From Patagioenas fasciata (Eukaryota; Chordata; Aves; Columbiformes; Columbidae), in assembly GCF_037038585.1 (NCBI RefSeq), contig NC_092523.1:28339501-28403500 (forward strand): a stretch of 64,000 nt of DNA, read 5' to 3'. The position numbers and the translations under genes are program-made. The notes below the pieces were generated by a model. The model was not told the origin of the DNA. It did not search any database and saw only the letters and a program-made list of their open reading frames with translations. Every line of letters starts with the position of its first letter. The first letter of the stretch is position 1. This document shows positions 37,950 to 48,447 of this stretch, one piece after another.

Positions 37950-38027
37950 GAATAACATTTGACTTTTAAAACCGAGTCCAATGCCTTCAGAGGCATTGGA
38001 CTCGGTTTTAAAAGTCAAATGGTATTC
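37950..38027. repeat. 78-bp near-perfect inverted repeat (hairpin)
   Basis: The left arm is 37950-37986 and the right arm 37991-38027, each 37 nt. They are complementary except at one position, and the loop is only TCAG. The arm sequence includes ACTTTTAAAACCGAGTCC. Target-site duplication and transposon-like termini were looked for and not found. A template-switch or foldback mutation is a simple explanation; a read or assembly artefact is also possible. Confidence 0.93.
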
Positions 38028-41012
38028 ACTTCACCCCCTGTCCCTGCCGGCCTGGACGAGAAGTTAATTTTGGCTCTTCTGGATGGAGGTATGCATTAGT
38101 CATCAGGTCATTTATTTTATTATGACTTTTCATCTTAATGCTGATAATACTCCAACTCAAGAAAAAGATCAAATGGCAAAAAAAGGAAACAGTGTCTGAG
38201 GCAGAATTATTTCCTATTTTAATTTGGGAAAGGTATCTCACATAAAGGCATTTAATTGCCTACAGTTGTAAGGGTACAACCTGCAACAAATGACAGTCAG
38301 CAATCAATTTACAAGATCATTCCTCAATGATCTACTGGTTTCTCCTCCTGAAGCCTTCTCCTTAATGGGATAGTTGGCAAAAGACCTCTGCACCTCATTT
38401 TTAAAAGGTGGATCACACAGCCTTAAACACTTAGTTCTAATTATGAATTATTGGAACATGGTGACCCAAGTCGTGATGCACTTTGTTGCTGATTAATGGT
38501 CTTCATACATCTTAAAAATAAACACAAGGGAAGACCAAGTATGATGGGAGGGGTTTGTTATAATAATTTCTGCCCTTGACTGCTAACCCAGAGCTTCAGT
38601 GAAAGGATCTGTTCCCAGCTGCTCAGGGAGACTGAACAGATGCAGGGACACAAAGGAGATGGCGCAGCCGAGCAATGAGGCTTATACTGTTTCCCTTCCA
38701 CACCACTTCAATTTAATAAAATCTTGGAGGCTATGAGATGCAGAACACTTCTCCCAGGGGAGACGTAAATACAGAGTATTTATGTATGGACTGAAACAGG
38801 CATAATTTGGAAGAGGAATTGGAGGGAGCAGGGGACAGGGCTCCCATGAATGGAGGAATCACAAAGGCAGCAGGGAAGAGGAGAGGCAGACTCAGCGTGG
38901 CACAGGAGGGAGGAGGAGCAGGGGGAGGGTGTCTGGATGCCAACCAGTTTGCTACCTGGGCCAAGGGGAAGGGAAGGATGATTTGGTGGGATCGTGGCTG
39001 TAGAGAAGACAGCAGGGATGCAGGGATGACTCCCGCTGAGGAGGGGAGGAAGGGACACGTATCTATTTTTCCCCACACTGAAATTCAAACCCTGGTTCTG
39101 TTCGAGGGCACTGGCCATGGGGTAGAAGATGCTGATTATTGTAGAGATTCACTGAGCAGGATCGAGCTGCAGTGCCATGCTAAGGACAGGAGAGAGGGGA
39201 GTTTAAGAAAAGTGAGCTTGGGATGAGGCGTGACAGGGCTGTGGTAGGGCCAGGTGTCACGTTGAAGAACAGCAGAGAAGCCTGGGAGGCAGGGAGGACA
39301 GGTCTGTCCCAGCCCTTTTGCTCTACAGACACCTGTCAGAGCGAGGAACTTAGGGGAAGCCCACAGCTCTTGTGTGGTCTCCACCTCTGTGGTCCAGCTT
39401 CACTCTGCCTTTGTGTGAAACACAAGCGGTTCAGGGCAGGAGCAACACTGATTGATTAGAACATCCTCACCCAGGCACTTTTTGTCCGGCCTTAAAGGTT
39501 TCTTAGGAACAACTGATTGGCAAGGAGCTCAACGCTGCATCTTATTTTAAAAATGTATTTTCTTGCCTGTTTGGTGAACCAGCTCCCAAACAATATATAT
39601 GTATATATAAAAGGCACTGTGACTGCTAAGATCTCATAGTTGCTGGTCACTGGCTCAGTGAAGGTGGGCTATGGGCCAGGGGTGGCCAAAGGTACAAAGT
39701 CCCATCTTGTGCTGCTGCTCTTGAGACAGGGAGTGGGAACCAGGTGTCAGAGAGGGACCTGGTTCAGCAAAGGACCAGCTGACACGTCCTTCCTAGCAGA
39801 AAGACTACCATGGAAGAACCAGCAAAATTGCCAATATCTCTGCACAATTATGCTTCAATTCCAAACTTTCCTAAGCCACAAACATGACCGCTCTGGATTT
39901 CAGTTATAAATAAGAATAGGTATATATTTTTAACGGATTTTACCACAAGCTTACCCTAAACTGCATGTAGGGATCATGAGATACACCTCAAGGATTATTT
40001 TTATCCAAGACAACAGCAAAGACTGTTTTCCCCCTTGCCACGGAAAATTATTACTGTCCTACTAAATCTTAAATTTAATTTTTATTTCCATTCATAACCT
40101 AGGTGCATAACAAGTAAAGCAGAAACAAAGGGATTACATGTCCCATTAAAATCAGAAACCGCTCCTGCTAGGTCTCACCCGAACATCACTTTCACAGCAG
40201 TGTTTTGTCCCAGCCTCCTTAAAGGTGCTGATGGAGAGCTTTCCATCCTCCAGGACAACCCCCTGGAGGGCTCTTCCTCTGCAAACACCCAGCACAGCTG
40301 CACAGATCAGCCGCCATGGACACGCAGAGAGGCGAAGCGTGACTGACAGCAGGTGACACCATCCCACAGGAGCTGAGCCCCGCTGCCTCCCGCAGACCTG
40401 GGCACGGCACAGAAGGAGCCAGGGCGGGAGGAGAGGGCAGCACAGCACAGCCATAGCACCATTTCCACTATTTAAAATATTCTGGGTAGCAAGTTGAAAT
40501 GGGAAGAGCAGGAAAACAGAGGGTGCCTGCCCTTTGCTTTCGCTTTCCACCCCATCATCCTGCTTTTATGCAGTGCTCATAACCACAGCACGCACACACT
40601 TCAAGTGCAACACAGTCGGGATTTAGGCTTCAAAGTCCAAGAGTGTGATTTATCCATAACCTACTCAGTTTATCTGTAACCTACTTGGGATTTGTGAACC
40701 AACCCTTCTTGCCTGAGGCTCCTGAGTGTGTGGAGCGACGGGCATAACAGCTGCACAAACTGAACCTCCTCCTTTTGCCCCAAATTCAGCACAGCACACA
40801 ACACACACAGTGGTTTCCTTTGGGGGACACTGAGGGGACCTCCTTGCATATATGCAATTATTGCAGTTTTGCAATAATCTGGGCTATGGCAGATGCTTTT
40901 AGTCTCTGGCAGAAAAAGCAAGTGATTGAAACAACATCATCTCCACACAACATGCTGGAGCAGTCACTAGCTGAGTGAACAGCAAGGTCACTTTGCTCAT
41001 TTCTTACAGCAC
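38028..41012. other. Intergenic, no gene recognised
   Basis: No gene is recognisable. A purine-rich stretch lies at about 38808-38935 (GGAAGAGGAATTGGAGGGAG and similar) and keeps long ORFs open by composition on both strands. An AT-rich low-complexity run lies at 39593-39608. Confidence 0.7.
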
Positions 41013-41805
41013 TGTCAAAATTCCTTACAAACCTACTCTTTATTTTTCACCTTTATTTCCAGCTAAATACAGGGAAGGCACAAAAGCTCGTTATAAAAGA
41101 GCAAACAGAATTCCTAGTGTTCGAAGAACTCCTGCTACTCCAGACCAGCTTATAGCATGAGTGCTTCTCACAGAGGCACCCCAGAAGGGCTCCAAGCAAA
41201 TGAAAGCTTAAACCAACTTTAATTCAAAACCAAAACTGAAACCAAATGACAGAAAACAATGCAAGCTGGGGATAATCCAATATCAGGCAGCACTCCAGCG
41301 ACATTTAGTAAACTTCAGGTTCGATATACCAGTTGGGGATATTATCACCATACGATCACACAAGAATGATGATCCACAGCGTGCATACACTCCCTCAAAA
41401 GAAGAGGCCTCTCACCCAAAGGTACCCAGAAGTAATAATCGCTTTGCCCAGGGAGGGGCAAAGGCTCACTGAAGGATATATTCAGGAGATACAATCACTC
41501 ACCAAGGAGAAGGTGAGGGCTCTCAATCTCAGGAAGTCTCCGTAGACAGCGTCCCTGATCTAAGGGGAGGGCTCCAGTCAGTCCTGCTGCTCTCAGAACG
41601 CCACTCCAAGGGGGTTGAGGGCCCCATTTTATAGCCTGGTCGGCTGTGGTCATGACCAGCATGGTCCAGAAGCTTTTCTGGGCCTGGGGCACCTCACTGG
41701 CTGAGAACCTTCCCTGTTGACCAAGGGTCTTGCCCCTCCTGCGCCCCACCCAAGGGGTATATTTGACTGGAGTCTCCGTGCCCCAGGGGGTGGGGGAACT
41801 CGACA
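41013..41805 (+). mobile_element. Probable retroviral 5' LTR (degraded endogenous retrovirus)
   Basis: The segment begins TGTCAAAATTCC and ends GGGGAACTCGACA, the TG...CA ends expected of an LTR, with matching TGTC/GACA termini. A TATAAAA lies near 41092. Directly after the right end is a tRNA-primer-like sequence (41808-41826). No target duplication could be paired, because the 3' partner LTR and the internal genes are not recognisable. Length is 793 bp. The ends and the following leader are seen; assignment to a retrovirus is inference, and the family is unknown. The opposite strand also shows a TATAAAA (about 41630), so orientation rests mainly on the leader. Confidence 0.45.
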
Positions 41806-41807
41806 GT

Positions 41808-41826
41808 TGGCATCGCCTGAAGTGGG
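41808..41826 (+). other. Primer-binding-site-like sequence after the LTR
   Basis: TGGCATCGCCTGAAGTGGG starts two bases after the LTR's terminal CA. It starts TGG, as all tRNA CCA complements do, and ends GAAGTGGG, like the leucine-tRNA sites known in ERVL-type elements, but carries about three extra bases in the middle. A short leader and an ATGGGG follow at about 41845. The reading frame there stops after six codons, so no gag gene survives. Confidence 0.4.
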
Positions 41827-41829
41827 TAC

Positions 41830-44400
41830 GTGAGGACAGCCACAATGGGGCACAAAAGGTGCTAAAGAGCCATCAACTGTTGTATTGAAAGCTCTGGACT
41901 TTATTGGGGTAAGTGAAACTGCCATAGTGCTCTCCTATGGAAATCAACCCCCTCCTAAGAAGAATAATGTAAGGCAATATTATTTATAAAAGTTACAAAT
42001 TACAACAAGGTCATATTTCGATTAGTCCTTTCCCTCCCCCTTCTTGCTCTTGCTACCTCTTATCTTCTCGCCCATTTTTCAGCCGAAGGACTAACGAGGA
42101 ATAATGTGGGAATGATATATGATCAGTTTTATTTGACAAGTCTCTTTCTACTCAAATAGTCAATCTGTTGTTTCCAGTAATAGCAGGGTAGGCAGTACGT
42201 GTTCTCCCACCCTTCACAAAAGAAAACAGAGAAGTAATTAGCCATTGATTTAGATACTCCAGGGTGTGCACTACGTGTGAGCTGGTTGCCGTGCAGCCAG
42301 ATGCTGCAAAACTACTTAGCATCACTCCAGACTGCACTTTAACGATGACATATCGGGAAAGCCTGCAGCAAGTTAAAGAGACAAGAACCATGTTCAGCAG
42401 CAGATACAACATTTTTTCACTCTACATACTGGATGTGAAAATATGCCAGGTGCCACCGAGGGTGACAGATGGACAATTAGCGAAGCGCATCAGCTGGGTT
42501 CAGGTTTGGCTTTCCCTGAAGTCAGTGGTACTGCTCTTGTTTAAGCCAAGAGTTAAGCTTGAATTTTGGCTGATATATTTAAAAAAACTCTCAAAACGTC
42601 TTGATTTGTTACGATCTTCTCACAACATTTTCCCATAAGAAACGCTGTACTTCAGTGTCCCTTGAAACTGAAGCTTGCAATGACTGGGTGGTCTCTGAAA
42701 CAGGACACATCTGCTTCACTGCTAATAGAGCTTCACCATATCTATGTTTACTGAGCTCCTCCTGTAACTGCCTATATGTTATGACACAAAAATATCTTCC
42801 CATGAGCAGCCCTGTTCTAGCAGCTTGAGGAGTGACACTCACAGATAAAACAGAAGGCCTGGCCTGTGCCCTTCACACCTGCTTGATAAGCAGCTGCTTG
42901 GTGCTCTGCACAACTGACCCAGCCTGGGCTTGCCCACGGTGATCCCATTCTTGGTCCCACTGCAGGGAAACCGCATGGGCATTACTTACAAACCAGGGAG
43001 GGTATGATAAGCAAATGACCTGCATGTCGGGAAGCCAAATATTGACTATGTGAAGGACAGGATAAGGTACGCAGTGGTTAAGTCTTCAAGGAGCACAATA
43101 AATACACGCCAGCACTTTTCTGCATGTGCCGATCCAAAAATTAAGTCTAGAGGACACCGTTGGCTCAGAAAGCCAACCAAGCCCCACACTCCCCCAGTGC
43201 AGCAGCACACAGAGCCCAAAAATATGAATGAACTAAAGTAATCAGGAACCTATTTTGTTGTTCAGCTCTGATGACTCATCTTCCCTGCACTCTCCTTAGG
43301 CTAATGACAAGGAAACAAACACAAGGAGAAGACTATTGAACTTGACATCATTTTGGCAGAGTTGCTGTACCTGGGATTTTGTCACTAGATGCTAGATACA
43401 CTTCTTGTGTTGCCTGTACCCCAAATAAGAATTAAGGTTTAAGAAGCAAATAGTACTCTCTTTTTCCTCTTGAGTCACCAAATAATTTCTACTCAATGCC
43501 TGGGATAGCCTAAAATTTCACCAAAATAAACTTCTGAGAACTTGCTGCCTGATGGAGCTGAACGTGAACAACTGGTCAGGGTGCCTCCTGTACGCTCCTT
43601 AAATTCAGCGCATCCCTCTTGAGATGCGACTCGAGATGCTCCATGTGAAGCAGAGTGGCATGCTCAGTGTGGGAACCAAGGGGCAGCCCCTGGGGTTGCT
43701 CCATGCCGAGCTAGCTACTCCCACCCAGGAGCAGTGATGTGAAGTGGTGGCTGCAATCCCTCTAAAGCTGCCACCTGAAAGAAGAAGAGACGGCTACGCT
43801 TCCGAAACGCAGCCAGTAGCCATGCGAGTGCAGAGAGCAGGAGTCACTGATGTCCACCCTGCTTGCAGAGGCTGCTCCTTCTCTCTCAGGAGCTGCTGCC
43901 CTTGCGAGCCCAGCTTGGCATCCCATACAGCACGGGGTGACACACAATTATTAAATGAAAAGTACAAATAGTGGAAGCATAGATGTTGCAAAGCACAGCT
44001 TTATGACTGACAACACTATATCACCCTTGGATGTGATTTTTGTGTTGACGGTCTCCATTTCTTACCCTGGTCTGAATACTTGTGTGCCTGAGAGCTTGTC
44101 TGCTTCCTCTACCTGCGTCACCTGCTCTATAAAGCCTCTCCTTACAAGCTTCTGTGACTCACCAGCAGAAAGTGGTGGGCCCCCCAACCTCCTAGAAGGG
44201 CTCTTACTCCTTCCCCAACAATTCCCGCAGTTTTCACAGCAGCCGGTAATTTGCTTGAAGCAGCAACGATCTTGGCTGTCCCTCAGCAGAGGGGGACTGC
44301 TGCTGCCCACCCACATCTCCGGTGACATCGTGACACTGATTGCCTTTTTGATACCGATGCCGAAGCAAATCTCCCGATATCACATTCCTTCTGCTGGAAA
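41830..44400. other. Intergenic upstream of SLC10A4
   Basis: No coding exon was recognised. The open frame at 42264-42638 has no known relatives and no protein-like signature. The first part may be decayed retroviral sequence. CpG content rises sharply after about 44390. Confidence 0.65.
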
Positions 44401-45600
44401 AGCCGGGCCCGGCCCTCGGGAGGATGTAGGTGGCTGTGCCACGTCCCGAATGCTCTGCGGAAGGGACGCACCGGGGAGAGGGGCCGCGGCCATGAGCCCC
44501 CGCCTGCTCTTCCCCATGCCGGGGCCGGGCGGGGCTGGCGGCCGGGCACTGCCCGCCGTCGAGGCGGCAGCGAGACACCGCCCACGCCGGGGGTGGCCCC
44601 GCGTGGGTCCGGGGATGCGCGGGCGGTGCCCGCAGTAGAGAGCCGGCGCGCAGCGACGGACGGCGGCCGCGGCACAGCAGCAGCGCCCGGCCGAGCTGAG
44701 CCGGGCCGAGCCGGGCCGGGATGCGGGCTCTGCGGACCGCGGGGGCCACGCGGCTCCGCATCCCACACTGACGGCCCCCACGCCGCTCGCTCCCTCCTCC
44801 GGGGCTCGGCGGGGAGCCGGCGGCTCCCGGCGGCCGCGTAGCCCATGGCCGGCTCCGAGCAGCCCCCGACGGCGGCGGGGGGCGGCGGCCCCGACGGCGG
44901 GTCGCTGCCGGGGGGCGACGAGGCTTTCGGGGATCGCTCTCTCAACCAGGGCTTGAGCGTGCTGGTGGGGCTGGCGCTCTGCGTGACCATGCTGGGGCTG
45001 GGATGCGCCGTGGAGCTGGGGCAGCTGGGCCAGCAGCTGCGGCGGCCCGTGGGGCTGCTGCTGGCGCTGCTGGGGCAGTTCGTGGCTATGCCGCTGCTGG
45101 CCTTCCTCCTCGCCCTCATCTTCGCCCTGGACGAAGTGGCGGCTGTGGCTGTGCTGCTGTGCGGCTGTTGCCCCGGGGGAAACCTCTCCAACCTCATGTC
45201 GGTGCTCGTCGACGGGGACATGAACCTCAGGTAGGCGCCTCATTCCCTGTCGCCCTCAGCCCGCCGGGTGCTGCGGCGGCCTCGGGACGGGAGGAGGGGT
45301 TGCTGGGCACCTACCGGCGGTGGGACCGGGACGGACGGACGGACACGGCGCGGCTGAAAACCCCCAGCCCTGGTCTCCTGCCTTTCCCGAGGCCGACGGC
45401 TCTTACACGAACCCCGACACATACGTCCTGCCCTCTTCTCTAAAAAGCGTGCCTGCCCGCGCCCTGGCCGGGGTGGGGGCTCTTGCCGTGAGAAGCGACA
45501 GGGCGACTGTAGAGCCGCCTTCCCGCGGGGACTACGGCTTCCTGGGGCAGCCCCCCGGCCGGCCGGGCGCTGATCCGCTGTCTCTTTGGTTCCCCCGCCG
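44400..45600. promoter_or_regulatory. SLC10A4: CpG island at the SLC10A4 promoter and first exon
   Basis: CpG and GC content are very high from about 44400, through the 5' flank, exon 1 and intron 1. No TATA box was found near the start codon, so a dispersed CpG-type promoter is expected. Long open frames on both strands here (such as 44283-45221 minus) result from the lack of AT-rich stop codons. Confidence 0.8.
44845..45230 (+). CDS. SLC10A4: SLC10A4 coding exon 1
   Basis: The ATG has G at +4 and A at neither -3 nor +5, so its context is moderate (GCCCATGGCC). It encodes a Gly/Pro-rich N-terminus without clear N-glycosylation sites, then helices 1-3 and the CCPGGNLSN motif. The exon ends ...DGDMNL plus two bases; the donor is GTAGGC. 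Confidence 0.95.
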
Positions 45601-46971
45601 CAGCATTATCATGACTGCGTCCTCCACGCTGCTGGCCCTGTTCCTGATGCCCCTCTGCCTCTGGGTCTACAGCCGCCACTGGATCAACACGACCCTGGTG
45701 CAGCTGCTGCCCCTGGGAGCAGTGAGCCTGACGCTGGGCAGTACCCTGCTGCCCATCGGCCTGGGGGTGCTCATCCGATACCGGCACCCCCGCGCCGCCG
45801 ACCTCCTGGTTAAGGTAGGCACGGCACTGGGAACTGGAAGGCGGCTGCTCTGCAGGGGATGCCGGGGATGGCATTGGGGACAGGGTGGGGGGGTCCAACG
45901 GCAGTAACCTTTCTGGTCCCTCTGAACCAATAGTAGGTTCACACCGGCATATTCCACTACTTAGGTGGAATATAAGGACTTTTGTAGTCTGGAAATAAAG
46001 CGGTGAAACAGACAGCGAGGGGAAGGGCAGTGTACCCCCTGCATACAGGAAGCAAGGCAGCATAGCGCTGCACCCTGGAGCACAGGCATTCCCCGGCATC
46101 CTGCTCTCTCCCCGCTCCTGCTGCAACCAGGGGTAGCAAAACCAACCCCACAGGGATGGCAACACCTCCTTAAAACATGCAAACAAATTAGCTTAATTAC
46201 AAAAGGAAAAGTGAGGCAAAATCCCTGGCTCTCTAGTTTCCCAGCAAGTCACCCCAAAGCAAAATGATGAAGGGCGATCTCGGCCTCTTCCTTTCCTGCG
46301 ATATGATCAAACACTACCAAAGTCCTGAGCCAGGAACAAACCCAAAAAGGGCAGTGCAACCACAGTTTGCAATTTAGACTCTTTATCAAGTCTGTACCTG
46401 CTATGCTTATCCTTTTAAACTAATAACCCCCCTGTTTATCAATATCTGTTGCCAGATTTCCCTGTGGTCCCTGTTGGTGACTCTGGTGATCCTGTTCATC
46501 CTGACTGGGACCATGCTGGGCCCAGATCTGATAGCACATATTCCTGCGTCTGTCTATGCCATTGCAGTGCTGATGCCTCTAGCAGGGTATGCCTTGGGAT
46601 ACGGCTTAGCCACGGTCTTTAAAATGCCCCCGCATTGCAGGAGAACAGTGTCTTTGGAAACAGGATGCCAAAACGTCCAGCTCTGCACCGCCATCCTAAA
46701 ACTCACCTTCCCGCCAGGGCTCATAGGGGGCATGTACATGTTTCCCTTGCTTTACGCCCTTTTTCAGTCAGCAGAAGCAGGACTCTTTGTGCTGGCATAT
46801 AAGATGTATGGGAGAGACAGCTACAAACAAGATACACTTGGTGAAGAGGAAGACACGGATATTTCCTACAAGAAACTGAAGGAAGAGGAGGTGGCCGATA
46901 CTTCGTATGGCACAGTGACAACGGAGGAGCACAACTCCATTCAGATGGAGCCGACGCAGACGGCGCTTTAG
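44845..46971 (+). CDS. SLC10A4: Sodium/bile-acid cotransporter family member SLC10A4, complete
   Basis: Coding exons are 44845-45230, 45604-45814 and 46456-46971, joining in frame (phases 2 and 0) to 370 residues. SLC10A4 belongs to the SLC10 bile-acid transporter family. From the literature it sits on synaptic vesicles of cholinergic and monoaminergic neurons, and it does not behave as a classical bile-acid transporter. Hydrophobic helices run from about residue 37 to 317. The family motif GCCPGGNLSN is at 107-116, and ETGCQN, the conserved sodium-site region, is at 267-272. The cytosolic tail carries the acidic/tyrosine stretch EEDTDISYKKLKEEEVADTS YGTV known from mammals. The start is firm: a TAG (44839-44841) sits in frame two codons upstream. 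The amino terminus is therefore about 60-70 residues shorter than in human (437 aa). Confidence 0.96.
45604..45814 (+). CDS. SLC10A4: SLC10A4 coding exon 2
   Basis: The exon has 211 nt with acceptor CGCCGCAG and donor GTAGGC. The translation begins (S)IIMTASSTLLALFLMPLCLW and ends RHPRAADLLVK, covering two membrane segments. Confidence 0.95.
45815..46455 (+). other. SLC10A4: SLC10A4 intron 2
   Basis: This 641-bp intron runs from GTAGGC to GTTGCCAG. CpG density falls within it. Nothing else was recognised. Intron 1 (45231-45603, 373 bp) is GC-rich and likewise empty. Confidence 0.85.
46456..46971 (+). CDS. SLC10A4: SLC10A4 coding exon 3
   Basis: The exon has 516 nt including TAG. The translation begins ISLWSLLVTLVILFILTGTM, contains the ETGCQNVQLCTAILKL block and ends with the conserved cytosolic tail. 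Confidence 0.97.
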   Translation: MSLWSLLVTLVILFILTGTMLGPDLIAHIPASVYAIAVLMPLAGYALGYGLATVFKMPPHCRRTVSLETGCQNVQLCTAILKLTFPPGLIGGMYMFPLLYALFQSAEAGLFVLAYKMYGRDSYKQDTLGEEEDTDISYKKLKEEEVADTSYGTVTTEEHNSIQMEPTQTAL

Positions 46972-47170
46972 GCGCGATAAGGAGGTGACACCCAGGGATG
47001 TGTGATGTGTGTTGCGCTTGCAGCCAGGCTGGGGCCACGCTCATTGCTGCGCACGCGGAGCTGCCCAGCCTCCATCATTTCTCCAGCCACTCCCATTGTA
47101 CAAGGTGATGTGTGTTTATTACCGTGACAGTTGTATTTCCTCAAAAATAAATATGAAAAAAAAAAAGAGA
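46972..47170 (+). other. SLC10A4: SLC10A4 3' UTR with AATAAA at 47146-47151
   Basis: The 3' UTR is short, about 180-200 nt. The AATAAA is followed by an A-rich run. This places the transcript end about 450 bp before the predicted ZAR1 start. Confidence 0.7.
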
Positions 47171-47616
47171 AAGTATCACTCCAACGCAAATAACTACATC
47201 CTTGCACAAGGAGCCTCCTGCCCACCTAAAAGTGCAGCAGGAATGGGTAGGAGGAAGGAGACGAGTGTTTTGCAGAGGCGAAGCCAATACGGCGCCAGCG
47301 TGGACAAATAGGCAAACCATCTTGCACGCGCGTATCTCTGTGCCTACCACCTGCTGTAAAAGCATTGTGCTCGTTGTTCTCACCACAAATACATGGCAAA
47401 GCTGAACCAAACCCACGTTTCCCGCTGATTAATCCCGTGGGGAAAAGTAAGGGCCGCGCTGTGCTGGGGGGCTGGGGGAATCCCTGACCGAGGCCCCACA
47501 CCCTGATAAGAAAGGGCCCCCACGGTCCGCGCTCGTCGGGGGCGGAGGAAGCCCGGCCTGGCCGCGCTCCCGCCCCGCCCAGGGGGTATTTAAGGCCGCC
47601 CTGCCGACCGCGTTGC
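47171..47616 (+). promoter_or_regulatory. ZAR1: SLC10A4-ZAR1 intergenic region / ZAR1 promoter
   Basis: This is about 450 bp. The distal part is ordinary; from about 47440 it becomes CpG-rich, with GC-box-like CCCGCCCC near 47571 and a CTGATAAG (GATA-type) at 47502-47509. The TATA-like element at 47587-47593 is the strongest core signal. Confidence 0.65.
47587..47593 (+). promoter_or_regulatory. ZAR1: TATA-like box of ZAR1
   Basis: TATTTAA sits in a GC-rich surround (GGGGGTATTTAAGGCCGC), 39 bp before the ATG at 47632. A start site about 30 bp downstream would fall near 47617, leaving a 5' UTR of only about 15 nt. The element is seen; the start site is inferred. Confidence 0.65.
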
Positions 47617-47631
47617 CCCGGGTGTAGCGCA

Positions 47632-48447
47632 ATGGCAGAGGAAGCAATGGAGAGCTACCTGTACGCCGCCTACCACCCCTACTCCTACCGCTACCCGCCG
47701 CCCAAGGGCAAAGGGGCAGCGACGGGCGGCTGGCGGCCGCGGGGCAGCGGCTACTTCTCGGGCTACGGGGAGGCGGCGGCGGCCGCCGAATACTTCGACA
47801 ACTACCAGCGGGCGCAGCTGAAGGCCATCCTCTCCCAGGTCAACCCCAACCTGACACCGCGGCTCCGCAAGGCCAACACCAAGGAGGTGGGCGTACAGGT
47901 GAACCCGCGGCAGGACGCCTCGGTGCAGTGCTCCCTCGGGCCCCGCACGCTGCTGCGCCGCCGCCCCGGTCCCCCCGCCGGGCCACGTCCCCGCGAGGCC
48001 GAGCAGGAACAGGGCAGCCTGGCCACCACCAGCACCCGCGCCGTGCGCTTCCCCCGCACCATCGCTGTCTACTCGCCCATGGCGTCCCGCAGACTTACCG
48101 CCTTCCTGGAGGAGCCGGGTCCGGAGCCGGAGCGGCGGCCGCAGCAGGAGGAGGAGGAGGAGGCGACGGCAGCGGCCGTCGAGGAGGAGACGGCTGCGCT
48201 GCGAGAGCAGCGGGAGGCGGAGGCGGCCGCCGTGCGGGCGAGCTGGGAGAAGCCACCCGAGAGTGGCACCGAGCCGTTGGAGCAGCGCCCGGCCGAGCCG
48301 CTAGAGCAGCGTCCGGCCGCCACTGCGGAGCTGCCAGCGGCGGGGCCGGAGGAGAACCGGGAGGAGGACGCGGCGGCGCGGGCAGAGCCGGCGGCCGCCC
48401 CTCAGAAGCGGGAGCCGGCGGCGGGCAAGACTCGCCTGCGCTTCCAG
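47632..48447 (+). CDS. ZAR1: ZAR1 coding exon 1
   Basis: The exon has 816 nt (272 codons) and donor GTGAGG. It encodes the variable and acidic parts plus the conserved N-terminal block. The Glu-run (QQEEEEEATAAA) and tandem EPLEQRPA copies suggest length variation by slippage. The very GC-rich composition keeps other frames open. Confidence 0.93.

Noticed and set aside
37662-38018. Minus-strand ORF of 118 codons overlapping the hairpin
   Set aside because: It has no recognised family, no promoter or splice context, and starts inside the hairpin arm. It may be chance in a CpG-rich patch.
37950-38027. Hairpin as a microRNA precursor
   Set aside because: A near-perfect stem with a 4-nt loop is unlike animal pre-miRNAs, which have larger loops and bulges; nothing supports processing.
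40975-41160. Plus ORF ending ...RIPSVRRTPATPDQLIA as a small gene or exon
   Set aside because: It lies within the probable LTR, has an AG before it but no donor, and matches nothing I recognise.
42264-42638. 124-codon plus ORF downstream of the LTR as surviving gag/pol
   Set aside because: No retroviral motif (zinc knuckle, protease DSG, RT YxDD) is visible.
44283-45221. Long minus-strand ORF (312 codons) over SLC10A4 exon 1
   Set aside because: It is antisense to a certain coding exon in a CpG island; lack of AT-rich stops explains it, and the translation is low-complexity Ser/Pro/Arg.
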